Source: Asparagopsis taxiformis
Lineage: Eukaryota; Rhodophyta; Florideophyceae; Bonnemaisoniales; Bonnemaisoniaceae
NCBI GenBank assembly: GCA_030407315.1
Contig: JALQPE010000658.1
Coordinates: 1 to 55,614 of the forward strand
Length of the DNA: 55,614 bases
Reading direction: 5' to 3'
The notes under the pieces were generated by a model. The model was not told the origin of the DNA and did no database searches. It saw only the letters and a program-made list of their open reading frames with translations. Both the position numbers and the translations under genes were made by a program. This document shows, one piece after another, positions 38,621 through 49,293 of this stretch (positions are counted from its first letter, which is position 1; every line of letters begins with the position of its first letter).

Positions 38621-38989
38621 TGGCCCAGCAAAACGTTTGTACGGCTGTGAGTGGCTCCCAGGAGCATTCTGTGTCATGTTCTATCTCAGCAACGTCTCGA
38701 GACGTAATACAATCGTATTGTCGAACCTCACCGGTTGTCAAAATCTAAAACTAGTCTCCCCCTACGGTCTAGCTAGTGAAATCATGTAAAGTTTTAGACT
38801 AATACTAAAAAGTATCAATCAATAGTCTTAGTAGCACTAAACTATGACATGAAGACCAGATGTATAGATGAAAATAGAAAGGTGGGCTAAGCGAATAATG
38901 TTGAGATGAGAAAGACAGAACTTCATAGCAGGAAAAATAGCATAGGTTTTAGTACTTCTCGTATGCTATCTATTGCTCCTGTCATACTT

Positions 38990-39847
38990 TTAATATTCGA
39001 CGGTATGGATGTGGTCTGTGAGGACGTCCTTCTCCGTCTTCAAGTAGATGTGGCCGCGCGTGGGCAGACCATAGACAAAATTTTGCTCCCACAGGAAGAT
39101 TTCCTCACCTGAAGCCGACCCCGTAATGGTAAAGGTCACCGCGATCAACCAAGACGGAATAGGGTGGCACATAAAAGTGGTTAACGGGAACCTTCCACAT
39201 ATCGGCGTCCGTATGGACCAGGCATACATGACTATAAGGTGCAGCTACTATAAAGAACCCATCGGCTCCGCTCGACATCATGAAATAGGATGGGGATTGG
39301 GTAGGTCCGACTCCTCAAAATTGGGATACTCAGAAGTCCGTGTGCCCATCCTGGTCCGCAGCCCCATCTGTTGTAAGAAGCAGCCGTAATCCTGTCTTCG
39401 GGAAAAAGACAGGATCCTCACCCTCCATTCCCAACTTCGAGAAATCCGCACAAACACCAAGAGCAAGCTCTGCCACCAACTTGTTCCTGTACAAATCCAA
39501 ATTCCCCTCCTCCAGCTTGTCGCACAATTCACACCGCGGCAGAGGGAGTCGCCCACGAACACCATCTATGCGGTCCTTCGCAGCACCCACGTTGCGGATG
39601 AAATGCCACGGCGAAGGATCAAAACCGGGCTTGGCGAATGCTGGCGGCTAGTCCTGTGGTTTCCTGTCTTCATCATCAGAATCAGACTGCTAAGAGAGTT
39701 TCTGTGGCTTTTCAACTTCCTCAACCAGCGGGAATTGCTGAGAAAAGTGACTGAAGAGGTCATGCGTCGCACTACCAGCCGTGGACGACTGCAAGAGGCC
39801 TTCCACAACAACCACCCCCATGTTGTCCAGCATCGCCGCTTCACCAC
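38990..39847 (-). pseudogene. Decayed paralogue of the 2OG/Fe(II) dioxygenase-like gene
   Basis: On the minus strand one frame from about 39770 to 39130 reads as the same protein as 4128-4847: HDLFSHFSQQFPLV, PWHFIRNVG, FPKTGLRLLLT, DQDGHTDF (metal HxD), YFMMSSGADGF, YVPPYS, then RGDLYHYG (distal His). It is interrupted by in-frame TAG (two) and TGA (three), and a frameshift then moves the C-terminal NFVYGLPTRGHIYL part to another frame ending at 38990. None of these stops is TAA, and CAG to TAG or CGA to TGA transitions could explain them. The active-site motifs are preserved, so loss of function is recent or the gene was expressed by unusual means. Confidence 0.72.
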
Positions 39848-39960
39848 AAATTACTATTCCACCACCGTGTCCTCAGCACCTGGCGATGCAGCTGCCAGGA
39901 ATGCTGCCGCCTTTATTTCCGCCCGTACCGTCTCCACCGTCGTAATTTCCATGTAGTACT

Positions 39961-40978
39961 TCATCCGGCTACCAGACGCAATTGCGCTGGGGAGAACGGC
40001 GGCCACATTCTCATCGACGAAACTGTCGGGAATGGGATTCTCATGGGCGTCGTCGAACTGGAGAATCGGCTCCCGAGAACGTCCTCTGGAAGCCGACTTG
40101 GATTTCTTTGACGACGACTTTGATGAAGTCTCATTGAGCTTCTCTTTTTGGTAGAGGGCTCTGGCGTCGCAGAAACGGCTTCCCAGTTGCGCTTCCCGAG
40201 GATGGAGCTTTTACCCGCATCCTCTGGTGCGCTCTCCAGTTCGACGACCTGAACAGGGCTCGCACCACCCACCGTCGCCGTTCCACCACGACCGGAACGA
40301 CTCTCTTGCAGGAAGGTACTCCTTCTGGGCATCACTTTCCCAGAAGTTTCCACTCCGGACGATGCAGACACGGCAGGGGTAGTGGCAGAAACAGAAACAG
40401 AGGCAGCCTCGGAATAGCTGGAAGAATCTAATTGAGTTGGTACTACCTCAATTAGATTATTCAAAGGCAAAGGAATGGAGGATGAAGGGATGGTCAGGGA
40501 AATGGAAATGGAAGGGGAAGCGATGGCGGCATCATGACCACATGTGACTGGGAGCGCAGCATAGCAGCAACTTGGAGCCATCTGGAGGGCCTTCCTTGGG
40601 ATGTAAGTCCGCTCAGAACCCCTTCTTGGGCACCATCGGCGCAAAAACTTCGACAACGCGTGAGTGAATGTCGAAGCTCTTGCTCGGGTCACCCACGCTG
40701 GGAATGGAGCCATCCAGCATCCTCAACACATCCGAAACGTTCCAATACTCGGCCACCTCCTTCACGTACCCGAAGATTTCCAACAAACCAGCAATCCATT
40801 CCTGCCCAATGGTACCAACCAATTTCGGTTTCAGCCCGGCCCACCAACGGCTACAAGTGTAGTACGCCGTCATCTCGAGGTTGACACAATTTTGGACGTT
40901 TGGAGCACCCCTAAACGATCCGTTGAACAACAATTTCACTGTACACCCAGCCAGATTCTCCATCGAAGAGAACTGCAC
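39961..40978 (-). pseudogene. Probable upstream part of the decayed dioxygenase gene, or a separate decayed gene
   Basis: 40978-40613 is a protein-like frame (CTVKLLFNGSFRGAPNVQNC, then WWAGLKPKLVGTIGQEWIAG) with Trp-rich folded-domain character. It passes into a Ser/Thr/Pro-rich frame (to 39961) with a KKRSS basic patch. Order and strand put it directly upstream of the dioxygenase motifs, so the intact gene may have had an extra N-terminal domain and linker. No family is recognised. Confidence 0.4.
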
Positions 40979-42790
40979 GAACTCTGGCCTGTTCGGAATA
41001 GTTTTCTGCAGCCAAATCCGTTTTCAAGAATTGCTCCATCGTTGCAGACTTCTTCAACCACTAGCCAACGACCTCTGATATTCACTTTGCGAGGTTCAAC
41101 TTGCACTTCAGACGAACTATACTGGGCAATATTGATGCATGTCTCGCTAGCTGAAGGAGATTTACTCTTCTCCGCTACTTCTCCGCTATAGTGCAGAAGT
41201 ATATTTCTCCGCCACTAAATTCAACCATTACGAAACCTTTCCTGGCTTTCATTCGATCCAATGAACTGGTTCACCACAATGATTTGTCCTATGCTCATTA
41301 CATTATGCACAATGATTGCTATTTCATCCGGGCTTGACCTACTCAATATCGTTTTGCTATCTTGTATCGCATTCCCTAAACACCAGCCTGGCCAAGACGT
41401 ATCCACTTCCGTTTGTTACGCAGTAATGCTCTAAGCACTAATACTGAATCTGATTTTCTCATGCACGTACTTCCTACTCGTATACTCTACCATATTCTCG
41501 GCCCTATTCACAAGGTGAAAACACGATCTCTCGTTGAATCGTTCTCCGTGTGATATCTTAAATTAGCATACATTTTTATATTGCAATGCAGACTCACTGC
41601 TCGCTTCCAACATGAAAATTATAAAAATTCTGCGACACTGCTGTTTCCTAACCGCCACCATCCACGTGGCCCGCTTTGACTGCCTGCCAAGTGTGCCCGG
41701 AGCATACAATGACGTTATCGATATATAACATCCACATCATCACTGGAAGCGCGGACTCCTCGTCCAGGAAAGTGCGCCATTTTTCTTACTCTTCACCTCC
41801 CCCTGTCCTGAAGGCCCCATATGCTAGTGTTTTTCCTATATTTCTGTAGTGATGACGTCATTCTAGACAATAAAAGGCGGTAGAAGATACGATAATGTGC
41901 GCCTCCTCTGCCAGATCATGTGCTTCCAAGCGTAATTCGCAGCCTAGGCATAGTTTTTCTGGGCCTCCCATCGCACCGCTCTGTTTCAAAATTATCCCTC
42001 TATTGTTCTCCTACACGTCTTTTCCGCCCGCAGAGTGCTACTTAAACGACAGATTCTGGAAATCCCTGTTCCCATCTCCATATCCGTCGGAAAACAAAGC
42101 ATCAATTATTACGCTTCCGGAGCAGTTTACATGGTACGTGACCACAATTTACGCCACTAACCCAGTATTCTATTCGTTTTCTCAGGTTTCCAGTCGGTGA
42201 GTTTTCCAATTCTCCTTTCGTTCATCTTTCTCTCTCACTCCTCCATTTTTGTTGCTCTGCCTGTGAGTGCAGATTTCGATTTGGGATGCAATGGTATTCG
42301 TTAAGGTACGTTAGTCTCCTGGTAACCATCAGTTGCCCACTCCAATTCAACGTCACTAACTTGTTTCCTTTCACTACATCTGTTTTTTCTTCTTCTCTTC
42401 ATTTCCTAGCTTATTCATGCAGCTCAATCAGTTGATAGATTTGTAGACTTTCTGGTAGTTTTAGTTTTACTCGTCAGAATAGTGTTGGTTGTAGTAGCAG
42501 TTCTAACATAGGTATATTTTACTCTCAATGTAGCCTGCGCAAATAAAAAAATCCAGAGTGAAGCTTCCCATATTGCACCCTTTCAGATTGCTACCTATCC
42601 TACCGCTTGTACCTCTCGCTAGCTCATAGTCACTACGAAATAAAAATTCCTAGCCGTCAAATTGTGTCCATTCCCACGTAGATACCGTCCATGCCCCATC
42701 CTCATCGCACTAGAACTGCCCCCCTCTACCCCAAAAAGATGCCCACGACAGCATGACGCTCCACCTCATCCACCACTCCCAGACACTGAA
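40979..42790. other. CACTA-2 interior, no gene recognised
   Basis: AT-rich. A 101-codon plus-strand frame at 41895-42200 shows no motif. Nothing else supportable. Confidence 0.4.
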
Positions 42791-42799
42791 TTCTACTAG

Positions 42800-43448
42800 A
42801 TCAGGACACTACTTTTACTGTCTCCAGGTGCTGCCCAGGGCAGCATGAAATACTGTCTGCAGGTGCTGCTCAGGGCAGCACAAAGTACTGTCTACAGGTA
42901 CTGCCCAGGGCAGCACAAAGTACTGTCTACAGATACTGCCCAGGGCAGTGAAAATGACTATCTACAGGTGCTGCCCAGGACAGTGTTAATCACTGTCTCC
43001 AGGTACTGCCCAGGACAGTGAAAATTACTGTCTCCAGGTGCTGCCTGCAGCAGGGCCGCGCACTGTCCGCTCATCCTATCCGAGACAGTGTACCGTGTTG
43101 GTTCCATCTGTTGTCCCAGGCAGCGTATTTCACTATCCGGCCATGTTGCCTTGGCCAATACAAAACACTATCCGCCAACACTGCCCAGTACAGTAAATTA
43201 CATCATATCCAACTATTGAATAAATAATTAATTTTTACTGTCTCCATTCACTGCCTCAGACAGTACGGTGAGACAGTGTTGTTTACTGTCTGCAGACAGT
43301 GTTCCGTACTGTCTGCCAGACAGTGCAAATCACTGTCTCCAAGTGTGGCAATAATTTTCATTTTCGGCATAGTGTTTTTTACTGTCTCAGACAGTAAAAA
43401 CCACTGTCTCACCGTACTGTCTGAGGCCCCGTTTTAAACACCGCAGTG
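42800..43448. repeat. CACTA-2 right subterminal repeat array
   Basis: About 650 bp of tandem and inverted ACTGTCT/CAGGGCAGC units: first a run with period near 40-45 bp (TACTGTCTACAGGTACTGCC type, 42825-43040), then palindromes such as TTTACTGTCTCAGACAGTAAA close to the terminus. Probable transposase-binding array. Confidence 0.85.
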
Positions 43449-43598
43449 GCCGGTATCAAGCATAGCGGTCACCGCAGTGGCCGTACGTAGGTTATATCCG
43501 ACGCGTACCTCGAGTTTGTAGTTCGCGGTAGGGGTCTGAAACAGGACCACTGTTTCGGGTGGTAACGGAGGCGGTCTTTCGCGCGGCGGTTGCGTCAT
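43449..43598 (-). pseudogene. Retroelement X pol N-terminus, cut at the protease active site by CACTA-2
   Basis: From the ATG at 43598 the frame matches the first about 49 residues of Y Pol up to LDTG, where CACTA-2 begins. It continues at 32287. Confidence 0.9.
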
Positions 43599-43642
43599 CG
43601 CGCGTCGCGTGTCCGTTGAGTGGAGAGGAGTCGGCCCACCCG

Positions 43643-45613
43643 CTACGACTCCTCGTAGGCGTTTCCCGGGTCTTCTGCGAAGCGAACCGAGTGGGGCGTG
43701 AGCTGCTCGCCGTCGTGCGCGTCCTCTTCGCGCGTGCGTTCGCTTTCGCGCTCGCGTGCGCCATCTTCCGCGGAAACTTCGAAAACCTGAACGTTACGCT
43801 GCAGGTTCAGTTCTTCGGGCGTTAGGCGCGCGTGGCTATGCATCTCGCGAATCGCGGCCTGCTGCTCGGATGAGAGCAGCGGGCAGCTTACCATGGGATG
43901 CCCGAACTTTCGGCATATCAGACAGCAGAACGCCGCTGTGCGAGACGTGTCGGCCGGGGCCGTCTGTCTCACGATAGGCGGTGGGTAAGTTGCGCGCGGT
44001 ATGTGCGCCGTGTACGGTCCCGCGCGTTCGCGTTCTCGATCGTCGTTATGCGCAAAGCGTCGCGAGCGGTCGGCGGGCGATGCGTCGCGAGAGCGTGGCG
44101 TGCGATAATTCGACGAAGGTGTGCCAAGCGAGGTTGGGCTTCGCATGGGGCTCGGGGTCGAGAACTTCCGTTCGCGCGGAGCGTGCGGCGTTACGACGGA
44201 GGTTGAGACGTTTGGCGATGAGAGGCCTGATGGCGGGGTGTGCCCCACGGTCAGCGCCTGCAGCGTCGGTGTCTCGTCCTCTTCCACGTAGAGCGCAGGA
44301 GTTCGCCGTAATAGCGGTCGCGCGCTCGTCGTCGGCGTCATCGCTCGGTGCGTGTCCCCGTGGCTCTGCGCCATAGAGACTAGCTCTCGAAAGGTGTATC
44401 GACGCGGGTCGCGAGACAGCGCGTCCCGTACGAGGTGTTGCGCATAGGGTCGTAGACCATCGACGAAAATAGAAACAAGCGTTCGCTCGCTAAAGGCATC
44501 GCCGCAGCGCAGCGCGCGGCGTCGTAGTCTCGTAGCGAATTGCGTTTCGGTTTCCTTCGGGTCTTGCGGTTGTTGCGCTACGTCACGATACGCTTGCGCG
44601 ACGTCGCCTTCGCGCGCATAGGTCAGCAGGAGCCACTGAACGGCTTCCGCGTAGCACGTGATCGAATCGACGCCCGCGCGCGAGCCTCGGAGCGTTCGTC
44701 CCACGTACGTTTGGAACGTGTCGCGCGCCTCGTCGGCGAGGAAATACTTGAGAATCGGCAACGCTGCGCCTTCGGATACGCCGATGTCGTCGCATGCGCT
44801 CTTGAAATACTTCAGGAACGATAGCACGGCGATTCCGTCAGCGCCCGTGAAATTCTCTCCTTGCATCGAATGGCGCACCATTTTCGCGGTGTTAGCCAAT
44901 TCGCCCGCAATTGTTCGGCTAAGCGCGCGGTCCGTATTACGCAAGCGGTACGTGCGATACGAAAGCGCGCGCGTGAACAGCTCGTTCAACGGCTGGATCT
45001 CTACCAGCCCGGGATGCGCGGGTCCATTGTCGCTATCCGAATGCGGGTGGTCGTCGAATGACAGGTCCCGGCGCGCCAGTTCCAGCCATCCTTCGGGTTC
45101 CGCGTTACGCGCGTAGTTCGCAGGGGTCGTACGCGCTGCGGTTCGTGTTCGGTTTTCGCGCGCAGCGACGTTCGCGCGTTCAATAGTGTGCTCCTCGCGG
45201 GAGTCCATCGTAGTGACGATTAGGTTGTGGACTTGCGCCCTCATCTGAGCCGTCAATCCACGTGATTGGCCCTTGATAGCGCGGTCCACTGCAGCTCGTA
45301 CTTCAGCCTGGAGCATGCATTGGAACGTAGGGTCGTCCACTACTTGTCGAACCAAGCTCGGAAGCGTTGCGGACGGCGTAGCGTGCACGTCGGTAACGCG
45401 GAACTCGGCCTCGCGCTTCGTTGCGGCGCCATCGTCGAACGTTTGCGCGTCGTCGGCGATGCTCGCGAGCGCTTGCGTCGGTAACGGCGGCCACGGAGAA
45501 GCGGTAGGGTCAGGGATATGTGAAGCGACCAGCGCGTCGACTGCGTGCGTTTGCGACGCGACTGGCGGCGGTTCGGTCGGCGCGTTCGATCGCTCGGGCG
45601 CGGATGGATCCAT
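43643..45613 (-). CDS. gag: Retroelement X Gag
   Basis: 656 residues, the same length as Y Gag and about 98-99 percent identical by eye. Differences include RALSRTIAGEL for RAFNRTIASEL, DIGVSE for DTGVSE, and FCCLICRKFGH for FRCLICRKFGH. The zinc knuckle C-x2-C-x4-H-x4-C is intact. The slippery heptamer GGGAAAC (43661-43667, minus strand) and hairpin stem follow as in Y. The frame is intact, but downstream pol is broken by CACTA-2 and Y, so only Gag could be made from this copy. Confidence 0.93.
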   Translation of the reverse strand: MDPSAPERSNAPTEPPPVASQTHAVDALVASHIPDPTASPWPPLPTQALASIADDAQTFDDGAATKREAEFRVTDVHATPSATLPSLVRQVVDDPTFQCMLQAEVRAAVDRAIKGQSRGLTAQMRAQVHNLIVTTMDSREEHTIERANVAARENRTRTAARTTPANYARNAEPEGWLELARRDLSFDDHPHSDSDNGPAHPGLVEIQPLNELFTRALSYRTYRLRNTDRALSRTIAGELANTAKMVRHSMQGENFTGADGIAVLSFLKYFKSACDDIGVSEGAALPILKYFLADEARDTFQTYVGRTLRGSRAGVDSITCYAEAVQWLLLTYAREGDVAQAYRDVAQQPQDPKETETQFATRLRRRALRCGDAFSERTLVSIFVDGLRPYAQHLVRDALSRDPRRYTFRELVSMAQSHGDTHRAMTPTTSARPLLRRTPALYVEEDETPTLQALTVGHTPPSGLSSPNVSTSVVTPHAPRERKFSTPSPMRSPTSLGTPSSNYRTPRSRDASPADRSRRFAHNDDRERERAGPYTAHIPRATYPPPIVRQTAPADTSRTAAFCCLICRKFGHPMVSCPLLSSEQQAAIREMHSHARLTPEELNLQRNVQVFEVSAEDGARERESERTREEDAHDGEQLTPHSVRFAEDPGNAYEES

Positions 45614-46190
45614 CGGCGCGGTTGCGTTCGATCGTCGCCTAGGGAAAAGGGAAAAAGGGATGATGGGGAAGGAGAAAGGGGAATTCGGCGCGCGTCAAAA
45701 TCTCGCGTCGGCGCGTCGAAAAATTGGCAAGTAGAAAGGGAAGCGCTTCCCGAAAATTGTCTGCGTATCGGGCGCGCGTAGTAAGGGTGAGGGGGACGAG
45801 TTCGCTCGCAGGAGGGCTTCTTCCTCGCTCGGAACGCGTGAAGACGGGTCTCGGTCGCTCGCGAACCCAATATTTTCGGCACCGCCGAACCCGCGTTAGG
45901 GTTGCGAACTAGCACGCGCACGTGCTGCGTCTTCGATCGCGTCGTTCCGCGCGGCGAATCGTCGTAGTAGAGGTAGGGTAGTTATACAAACCAGAGAGGC
46001 TATAGCACCGCTTCCGGGATAGCGATACGCGCGCACGCGTCAATCGCCCTCGCTGTCGCGCACGACGAACGGATAAAAGAAGAATTAGAGTAAGCGATCG
46101 GTTTGGCGTCCCGTGTTTTCCCAAAGCGGAGTTTCTGTGCTTCGCTGAGTTCGCACGTCGGTTCGCGCAATTCTAGGTCGAGAGACCAGT
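45614..46190 (-). other. Retroelement X leader with primer-binding site
   Basis: Matches the Y leader in length and sequence. The PBS (TGGTCTCTCGACC read on the minus strand) starts at 46188, two bases inside the LTR end. Confidence 0.8.
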
Positions 46191-46979
46191 TGTAGGACCA
46201 GCCGGGGTGGCGATCGCTAAGGGAGTTCTAGAATTGCAGCCGTGTCAGGGCGAGGTGAACCGTAACGCGCTGGTTGAACTTGCGTTCGCGCGTCGCTCGG
46301 TCGCGCTGGCGAACGGGTGGTACAACGGCGGAACGCGTAGGGAACGATCGCAACACGGGATTCGCGGGCCGGCGCAAGCCGTGATCTCAGGGTGAGATCA
46401 CCGAGTAAACTCGAGCACAACGCGATCCACACAGGGGTCGTAAATCCCTGGCCTAGTGGCGTGCGACGCAACGCGCGCTATCGCGGTGCGACGCGGTTCG
46501 ACGATCGGTTTATGCGCAGCGCGCACGCGAACGTCGGCGATCGTGAGCAACCCGCACGCAACGTTTCAACGCAATCGGTCCTCGCGATTCGCTAAACGCT
46601 TAACTCGTAGCTGCGAAGATGCTGGCTGTTTATTGGTAAGATGCGAAGCGGAACGACCATTAATAGCTAACTACTAAGGACAGGTTGTCCTTGCGCGGCC
46701 GGCCGGCGGCCGCTCGCTCGCACGCAAAAAGGGAAATATTTGGGAAAAAGACTTTCGTCATAAAAAACCCAAAAAGGGGAAATAAAGGGAATTTCGCAAA
46801 AGGCGCTACACGTGGCGCCAAGCTCGCAATCGTACGCGTTCGCGCAAGCGCGCCGTGACACGTAATTGTATCGCCACGCGTACGCTCGCTTACTAACTAA
46901 CTAAACGCGGATGCACGCGGACTCAACGCGACGCATCGCTCCGACCCGCGCGCGCGCTTGCAACATAAATTGCATCACA
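46191..46979 (-). repeat. Retroelement X 5' LTR
   Basis: Inverted copy of the Y LTR, beginning TGTGATGCAATT at 46979 (minus strand) and ending CCTACA at 46191. It keeps CATCTTACC like the Y 3' LTR, unlike the Y 5' LTR. It abuts GCTAT of the Z RNase H gene at 46980. The X 3' LTR is not in the window. Confidence 0.92.
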
Positions 46980-47520
46980 GCTATCTCCGCCTATTCTTCG
47001 CCTACCGCGCGAGGGACACCCATACGTGCTCGATACCGACGCGTCGCAAGGGCAAATCGGATGCGCATTATTAAAGCTAGACGCAGACGAAGACACATTA
47101 CATCCAGTCGGATACTGGTCGCGCACGCTTAACGACGCGGAGCGAAATTATTCGACGACGGAACGCGAATACCTCGCGGTGGTATGGGAAGTGCTACTAC
47201 TACGCGCGTATCTAGAAGGACGGAAGTTCACGGTTCGCACGGACCACAATTCGCTGCGCTGGATTCTAAACATGACCTCTGCGGAAGGACGACTCGCGCG
47301 CTGGCGATTACGACTCGCCGAGTTCGAGTTCGACGTCGAATATAAAAAGGGTAAACGCCATGTTATCGCCGACGCGCTCTCGCGAATGGCCACGCGAAGC
47401 GGCGACGAGACGGAAATACCGGACGAGATACCCTGCTTCGACGCCGCGAACATCGTTGAACCGCACGCGGACGCTTATGCGCGAACCGATACCGCGCTAT
47501 TATGCGACTACGCAGAATAA
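46980..47520 (+). pseudogene. Retroelement Z RNase H, 5'-truncated at the GCTAT site
   Basis: Starts GCTATCTCCGCC directly beside the X LTR; upstream Z sequence must lie left of the window under simple nesting. LDTDASQGQIG, TTEREY and RTDHNS are present. Near-identical, inverted, to 16752-17292. It ends in the TAA shared by all copies, with the integrase in frame after it. Confidence 0.92.
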
Positions 47521-47529
47521 TACCCGAGT

Positions 47530-49293
47530 TTGGACTGCCTACTGGCAACTCGGTCGTGCATCGAACCGCCCGTGTCCACTGACGAGTGGATTCGCGAGCA
47601 AGCGACGGACGAATTCTGCCAAAACGCGAAACGCGATGTCGAAACCGCGCCGCAGTCGTGCTTTCACCTGTTCCCCGATGGGATACTTATGAGGACCGCG
47701 CCGCTCGACGACGCCACGCAGATAGTCGTTCCCGAAGCGATTAAGGGGCGTTTTTTGCGAGCTAACCATTATGCGGTAACTGCAGGACACCCGGGCGCGC
47801 GACGCATGTATGACGCAATTCGACGTGCTTACTACTGGCAGATGATGAGCGTAGACGTCTACACTACGGTGAGACAGTGCGACGCGGGCGCACGTAACCG
47901 CGTTACGCAATATCGCCATACGAACGCCCTGAAGCTCTTTCCCGCAACGCGCCCGCTCGAAGACGTCGCTATCGATATCCTTGGTCCGCTGCCCGAGACT
48001 CCGCGCCAACGCCGCTTCGTACTCGTCATCGCAGACCGCTATAGCAAACTCTGCCGACTCATCGCGCTCGGACGCGTATCCGCGCTCGCCGTTGCGAAGG
48101 CATTTTGCCGAGATTGGGTTTTCGTCTATGGACCGCCGCGCACGCTACTTTCGGACAATGGGCCGCAGTTCCGCTCGAAGCTGTTTCAGGAGACTTGCGC
48201 GCTGATGGGTACGCGAAACATATTCACAACGACGTACCATCCGCAATCGAACGGACAAGTCGAGCGCATGAACCGCACCATCGTCGCGACGCTGCGTCAT
48301 TATGTAGATGAAGAGCGCAGAGATTGGGACGAGCATTTAGACGCGCTAGCATACGCTTACAACCGCGCGATACACCGCTCGACGAATACGTCGCCGTTCG
48401 AACTTACGCTCACGCGCTACCCCGTATCGCTGGGAACGGAACAAGTGGACACGATTCGCAGCACGCCGTTTCTCCGTATGGAATTTCTAGCGCGCTTATC
48501 GGACGCCTACGCGTGCGCAGCAAACGCGCTGAAGAAGGCGCAAGCGCGGTATAAACGGGATTTCGACCGCGGCGTACGCACAGTGAACAAGGAAATCAAG
48601 GTGGGTGACCAAGAATACTTGGATACCCGCGCGGGAGCGACGACTCAAGCGCAGCGAGACGAAGGAGCGCGTGCGTCGAAATTGGACTACCCCGTCTCCG
48701 GCCCTTTCCCTGTAATAGGCTGTCGCGGCCATACCTACGAAATCGTAATAGATGGCGTGCCCGAGCTCGTTAGTTCCGACCGCATCCGTGTCGCACCGCG
48801 TATTGCGACGCCCGCGTCGACCCCGCTAGACGACGAGGAAGATGCTACCGCAACGGAAGCCGCTAACGACGTTACGCAGCGCAGCGAACGCGACCTCGAA
48901 GATGCGCGCAAAGTTAGCCCAGAGTCTGGGTACGGAACGCGCGAATTTATGATTGACAAACTCATGGCCGAAGGCATTGACGATGCTGGGGAAGCCGTTT
49001 TCCGAGTGCGCTGGAAAGTATATTCGCCGCGCGATGATACCTGGGAACCCGTGGGCTCACTACCCGCACCTATCGTCGCACGTTTTCGCAGGGACCTAAA
49101 GCGAACTGCTTCGAACGCCGCCGGACGCGACACCGAGACCGGCCACGCTACGTCACGCAACCGCCGGGGACCCCTGCCGAAGAGGCGCACTCCGGAAGCG
49201 ACAAGCGACACCAAACCGCGCCGGACGCCACCCAGTCGCTCAAGTTCGCGGCTAGCGGACAAGAGGACGCGCCACCGCCCGCCACGCGACTGA
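47530..49293 (+). CDS. Retroelement Z integrase with chromodomain (probably inactive)
   Basis: 587 codons, open. It differs from the X integrase (14979-16742) by about four residues (EAIK/EAIE, CDAG/CDTG, PETPRQ/PEPPRQ, YPVSLG/YPISLG) and shares its damage relative to Y: the zinc-motif cysteine C120 to Gly, YYWQMM, and RWKVYSP in the chromodomain. The DDE residues are intact. The diverged C-terminal tail marks the X/Z subfamily. Preceded by an in-frame TAA. Confidence 0.88.
   Translation: MDCLLATRSCIEPPVSTDEWIREQATDEFCQNAKRDVETAPQSCFHLFPDGILMRTAPLDDATQIVVPEAIKGRFLRANHYAVTAGHPGARRMYDAIRRAYYWQMMSVDVYTTVRQCDAGARNRVTQYRHTNALKLFPATRPLEDVAIDILGPLPETPRQRRFVLVIADRYSKLCRLIALGRVSALAVAKAFCRDWVFVYGPPRTLLSDNGPQFRSKLFQETCALMGTRNIFTTTYHPQSNGQVERMNRTIVATLRHYVDEERRDWDEHLDALAYAYNRAIHRSTNTSPFELTLTRYPVSLGTEQVDTIRSTPFLRMEFLARLSDAYACAANALKKAQARYKRDFDRGVRTVNKEIKVGDQEYLDTRAGATTQAQRDEGARASKLDYPVSGPFPVIGCRGHTYEIVIDGVPELVSSDRIRVAPRIATPASTPLDDEEDATATEAANDVTQRSERDLEDARKVSPESGYGTREFMIDKLMAEGIDDAGEAVFRVRWKVYSPRDDTWEPVGSLPAPIVARFRRDLKRTASNAAGRDTETGHATSRNRRGPLPKRRTPEATSDTKPRRTPPSRSSSRLADKRTRHRPPRD

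Larger units (their letters stand above)
32288..43448. mobile_element. CACTA-2: complete 11.2-kb CACTA/EnSpm-like transposon inside retroelement X
   Basis: Left terminus CACTACGGTGTT; right terminus, read inward, CACTGCGGTGTT. Flanked by a 2-bp GC duplication and located precisely between the two halves of the X protease gene, so the boundaries are certain. Subterminal ACTGTCTGAGACAGT-type palindromes occupy about 280 bp on the left and 650 bp on the right. The interior holds a captured DUF3326-like gene fragment, a decayed plus-strand gene, hairpin repeats, a 172-bp tandem repeat, a foldback element and a decayed dioxygenase paralogue. No transposase was recognised, so it is probably non-autonomous. 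Confidence 0.9.

Noticed and set aside
41895..42200. 101-codon plus-strand frame as a gene
   Set aside because: No motif, and composition like its AT-rich surroundings.
42800..43440. CRISPR-like array of short repeats
   Set aside because: The units are palindromic ACTGTCT motifs with irregular spacing, next to a CACTA terminus in a eukaryotic element; they are subterminal transposon repeats.
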